A DNA stretch of 5,650 nt. Origin: an uncultured Bacteroidota bacterium. Lineage in GTDB: Bacteria; Bacteroidota; Bacteroidia; Bacteroidales; 4484-276. Shown piece by piece: positions 2,931 to 5,650 of this stretch. The position numbers were made by a program, and so were the translations under genes. Below the pieces are notes generated by a model. It was not told the DNA's origin. It saw only the letters and a program-made list of their open reading frames with translations, and ran no database searches. Each line of letters begins with the position of its first letter. Position 1 is the first letter of the stretch. The stretch is taken from the NCBI GenBank assembly GCA_903930725.1, contig CAIYZW010000021.1, positions 1 to 5,650 on the forward strand. The letters run 5' to 3'.

Positions 2931-5650
2931 ATGAACTTTTTTACTTTGTCTCTCAATCGAAAATCATTATGGATTGCTGTTTCGTTGATATTAGCAATCG
3001 CAGGAGCGGTGCTGTTTTATCACAACAGCCAATCACTCCAGAAAAAAAAATACCTCGGATTTATCAAAGAAAAAAGAGCTGCCATCCCCAAATATTCTGA
3101 TCAAAAAGATAAAAACGAGAAAGCCGCCGATCAACCCGAAATGGCGGCGATTCAGGATTATTTCATGACTTTCGACCCCGATTTGGGATATGTGCCCCGC
3201 GAACGCTTACAAAAAGCCTACAAGGAAACTAAGGAAAACGCACAAAACAATCTCAAATCTTCTGCTTCGCTCGACTGGAGCGGGACTTCTGCAGAAATGG
3301 GTGGCCGCACCCGCGCCATCATGTGGGATCCAAATGACGCGACTGGTAAAAAAGTCTGGGCAGGCGGTGTTACGGGTGGTTTGTGGTATCGGAATGATAT
3401 AACCAACAACCAGTCGCAGTGGCAGCCCGTGAACGATTTCTGGAGTTCGCTCAATATCAGCTGCATCACCTACGACCCGAACAATCCAACAACTTTTTAT
3501 ATTGGAACCGGCGAAGCGCAAACCGCACTTTACATTTACCGCGAATCATCAGGCATTGGCGAAGGCATCTGGAAATCAGCTGATGGCGGCCAAACATGGA
3601 ATTTGCTCGAAGCATCGCTGGATTTTGAATATGTTACCGACATCAAAGTAAGAAACGAAAATGGCAGCAGCGTGATTTATGCTGGTGTTGCTTCCGGTTT
3701 TTATCATGGAACCAATCATCAGAGCGAACCTTCCGACGGGCTCTTCCGCTCCGAAGACGGCGGTGCTACCTGGGAACAAGTTTTGCCGGACATCCCAATT
3801 TATGGCGCACCTTACGCTGTTGCAGATATCGAAATTGCCGCCGATGGCAGAATGTACATCGGAACCATGCAAAATATTGACATCAAAGGTGGGGCAACAA
3901 TTCTGTTTTCTGACGAAGGAACCGAAGGAACCTGGACTATTTACGACGACTATGTGGCCATCATTCAAAGCAATTCGTCGTATTATATCCCGGCAAGGGT
4001 GATGCTTTCGTGCGCACCGTCAGATGCAAACATAGTTTATGCTGCCGTTGCCGCCGGCTACACCGATGGTTTTAATTATTACCGTGGCCGTTACATTATC
4101 AAAACCGCCAACAAAGGCGCCACCTGGACCGAAATTAACAAACCGGCCTCCGACTGGTCAACGCTGGCATGGCATGCGCTCATTATCCGGGTTGACCCGA
4201 ATAACCCAAACCGCATTTTTTCAGGTGGCCTCGATATGTGGAAAACCACCAATGGAGGCACAAGCTGGAACAAAATTTCGGATTGGTCGCTGATGTATTA
4301 TGGCGGTGGCGATGAGTACCTCCATGCCGACCAGCATGCCCTCGAATTTAAGCCCGGAAGTTCGGACGAATTTATTAGCAGCAACGATGGCGGTGTTTTT
4401 TATACCTCATCGGCAACAAGCCCGGCGCCAGTTTTCGAGGAAAAAAATCAGGGCTACAACACCCTGCAGTTTTACACCTGCGATCTTTATCCACAAGCCG
4501 GCGCCCCGGTTTACGTTGGTGGATTGCAGGATAACGGGACTTTGCTTTATCAAAATGCGCCACTTTCGATCAACGATATGGTTGATGGCGGCGATGGGGC
4601 TTACTGTTTTTTTGATGACGACGCTACCAATTTGCTGATTACTTCGGTTTATTACAACCGTTATTCTGTATTTTTAAATGGAAGTGGTTATGATTATCTG
4701 GACTATGAAAGCGGCATTTTTATCAATCCCGCCGATTATGACTCGAAAAACAATACGCTTTATGCCAACGCAGTTGACTTTTTTGGAAATTCCCCAAATA
4801 CAATTTTGAGGGTAAGTGGGATTGGGGAAAACTCCAATGGCAATTTTATCGGTTTGCAAACCAACACCAACGTTTATTATTCGCACATTAAAGTTTCACC
4901 TGCATCGCCGCTTTTATCCACGCATCTTTTCATAGGCACGCAAACAGGACAGGTTTTTAAAATTATCAACGCCCAGGCTTCGCCCATCGTGAGCGAGATT
5001 ACAGGCAACACTTTTCCAGAAGCCTACGTTTCGTGCGTTGCTGTTGGACAAACCGAAGATGACCTGTTGGTTTGCTTCTCAAATTACGGAGTTCAATCCG
5101 TCTGGCGAACTGTTGATGGCGGAGAAACCTGGGCCGATGTTGAGGGCAACCTGCCAGATATTCCGGTCCGATGGGCAATTTATCATCCTCAAAACAATGG
5201 TCAGGCTTTGCTGGCAACCGAGCTGGGTGTTTGGTCAACCACCGAACTTAACAACGACGAAGTTACCTGGGTTCAGGATATTAACGGGCTTGCCAATGTG
5301 CGGGTTGACATGCTGATTTTAAGACCAACGGATAATACGGTTTTAGCGGCCACCCATGGAAGAGGCTTTTTTACGGCGGAGTACCAGCTCGATCCGTATG
5401 TTTCGGTTACCGAAAAGGAAACCGGCATGATTTCGGTTTACCCAAATCCTACAACCGGAAATTTTAATGTTCAGGTTCCTGAAATAAATTCGGGTAAAGC
5501 CACAATCCGGGTTTTTGATGCTTCTGGAAAAGAAATTTATTCGACGGAAGTTTCCGGAGGTTCCAATATTCAAACTCATCAGATCAACCTAAGCAGCCAT
5601 CCGAAGGGAAATTATATTGTTAAAATGATTTTGGATGAGAAATCTTATAC
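2931..5650 (+). CDS. Asp-box (BNR/sortilin-like) propeller protein with T9SS sorting domain, 3' end cut off
   Basis: A single frame runs from ATG 2931 to the right edge with no stop: 906 codons plus two bases. An in-frame TAA at 2925-2927 makes this the first possible start. Residues 12-30 are a hydrophobic export segment after Arg10-Lys11; residues 31-115 are a charged linker. From residue 116 comes a beta-propeller region typical of large secreted Bacteroidota proteins: MGGRTRAIMWDPND, VWAGGVTGGLW (142-152) and FYIGTGE (189-195). Clear Asp-boxes of the SxDGGxTW type lie at 216-223 and 274-281, then 392-399 (NKG), 439-446 (TSW) and 727-734 (TVDGGETW); degenerate copies lie near 327 and 484. 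HADQH (465-469) and GGLQDNG (530-536) also recur in this family. Residues 833-906 are a type A T9SS sorting domain (ISVYPNPTTGNF, then INLSSHPKGNYIVKM), lacking only its final few residues. Similar proteins are often labelled glycosyl hydrolase or sialidase, but Asp-boxes are structural and no catalytic set is recognisable, so activity is unproven. Confidence 0.92.
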   Translation, partial: MNFFTLSLNRKSLWIAVSLILAIAGAVLFYHNSQSLQKKKYLGFIKEKRAAIPKYSDQKDKNEKAADQPEMAAIQDYFMTFDPDLGYVPRERLQKAYKETKENAQNNLKSSASLDWSGTSAEMGGRTRAIMWDPNDATGKKVWAGGVTGGLWYRNDITNNQSQWQPVNDFWSSLNISCITYDPNNPTTFYIGTGEAQTALYIYRESSGIGEGIWKSADGGQTWNLLEASLDFEYVTDIKVRNENGSSVIYAGVASGFYHGTNHQSEPSDGLFRSEDGGATWEQVLPDIPIYGAPYAVADIEIAADGRMYIGTMQNIDIKGGATILFSDEGTEGTWTIYDDYVAIIQSNSSYYIPARVMLSCAPSDANIVYAAVAAGYTDGFNYYRGRYIIKTANKGATWTEINKPASDWSTLAWHALIIRVDPNNPNRIFSGGLDMWKTTNGGTSWNKISDWSLMYYGGGDEYLHADQHALEFKPGSSDEFISSNDGGVFYTSSATSPAPVFEEKNQGYNTLQFYTCDLYPQAGAPVYVGGLQDNGTLLYQNAPLSINDMVDGGDGAYCFFDDDATNLLITSVYYNRYSVFLNGSGYDYLDYESGIFINPADYDSKNNTLYANAVDFFGNSPNTILRVSGIGENSNGNFIGLQTNTNVYYSHIKVSPASPLLSTHLFIGTQTGQVFKIINAQASPIVSEITGNTFPEAYVSCVAVGQTEDDLLVCFSNYGVQSVWRTVDGGETWADVEGNLPDIPVRWAIYHPQNNGQALLATELGVWSTTELNNDEVTWVQDINGLANVRVDMLILRPTDNTVLAATHGRGFFTAEYQLDPYVSVTEKETGMISVYPNPTTGNFNVQVPEINSGKATIRVFDASGKEIYSTEVSGGSNIQTHQINLSSHPKGNYIVKMILDEKSY

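Noticed and set aside
3576..3620. Catalytic sialidase (neuraminidase) assignment for the Asp-box protein
   Set aside because: Asp-boxes are structural and occur in many non-enzymatic propellers. I could not recognise the arginine triad with the Asp and Tyr/Glu residues of sialidases.
3190..5316. Several medium open frames (60-130 codons) on both strands inside the Asp-box gene
   Set aside because: All lie within the continuous 906-codon frame that carries clear Asp-boxes and a sorting domain; their translations show no coherent domain.

Overview
The window looks like a chromosomal segment from a member of the Bacteroidota, probably an uncultured or environmental Bacteroidales or Marinilabiliales relative. 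Three things suggest this. Two proteins carry the C-terminal sorting domain of the type IX secretion system (T9SS), which is confined to this phylum and its relatives. Putative promoters match the Bacteroidota -7 element TAnnTTTG. Starts lack a Shine-Dalgarno sequence and are preceded by A/T-rich leaders. The organism is inferred, not proven.

Layout, left to right. (1) Positions 1-266, minus strand: the N-terminal 88 residues of a Wzx/MATE-type polysaccharide flippase, running off the left edge and apparently starting at TTG. (2) Positions 267-471: a divergent intergenic region holding two adjacent arrays of 7-bp repeats (300-352 and 364-392), a candidate flippase promoter and an imperfect hairpin just upstream of the next gene. 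(3) Positions 472-1251, plus strand: a complete nitrilase-superfamily amidohydrolase with an intact Glu-Lys-Cys triad. (4) Positions 1252-1340: a convergent intergenic region with a terminator-like stem that should work in both directions. (5) Positions 1341-2696, minus strand: a complete secreted FG-GAP/VCBS protein with seven acidic loops spaced almost exactly 48 residues apart (a predicted seven-bladed beta-propeller), ending in a T9SS sorting domain. (6) Positions 2697-2930: a divergent intergenic region with a candidate promoter for each flanking gene, a small inverted repeat over the plus-strand promoter, and a possible H-type pseudoknot in the leader of the FG-GAP gene. (7) Positions 2931-5650, plus strand: one uninterrupted reading frame of at least 906 codons with no stop before the window edge. 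It encodes a secreted Asp-box (BNR/sortilin-like) propeller protein, also ending in a T9SS sorting domain and lacking only its last few residues here.

Functionally, the window joins a cell-envelope gene (flippase), a small cytosolic hydrolase and a divergent pair of T9SS cargo proteins that are both beta-propellers but of different families. No gene pair shares a transcription direction, so every gene appears to be transcribed on its own. I see no mobile element, CRISPR array, tRNA, rRNA or defence system. The most unusual signals are non-coding: the paired heptamer arrays and the candidate pseudoknot.
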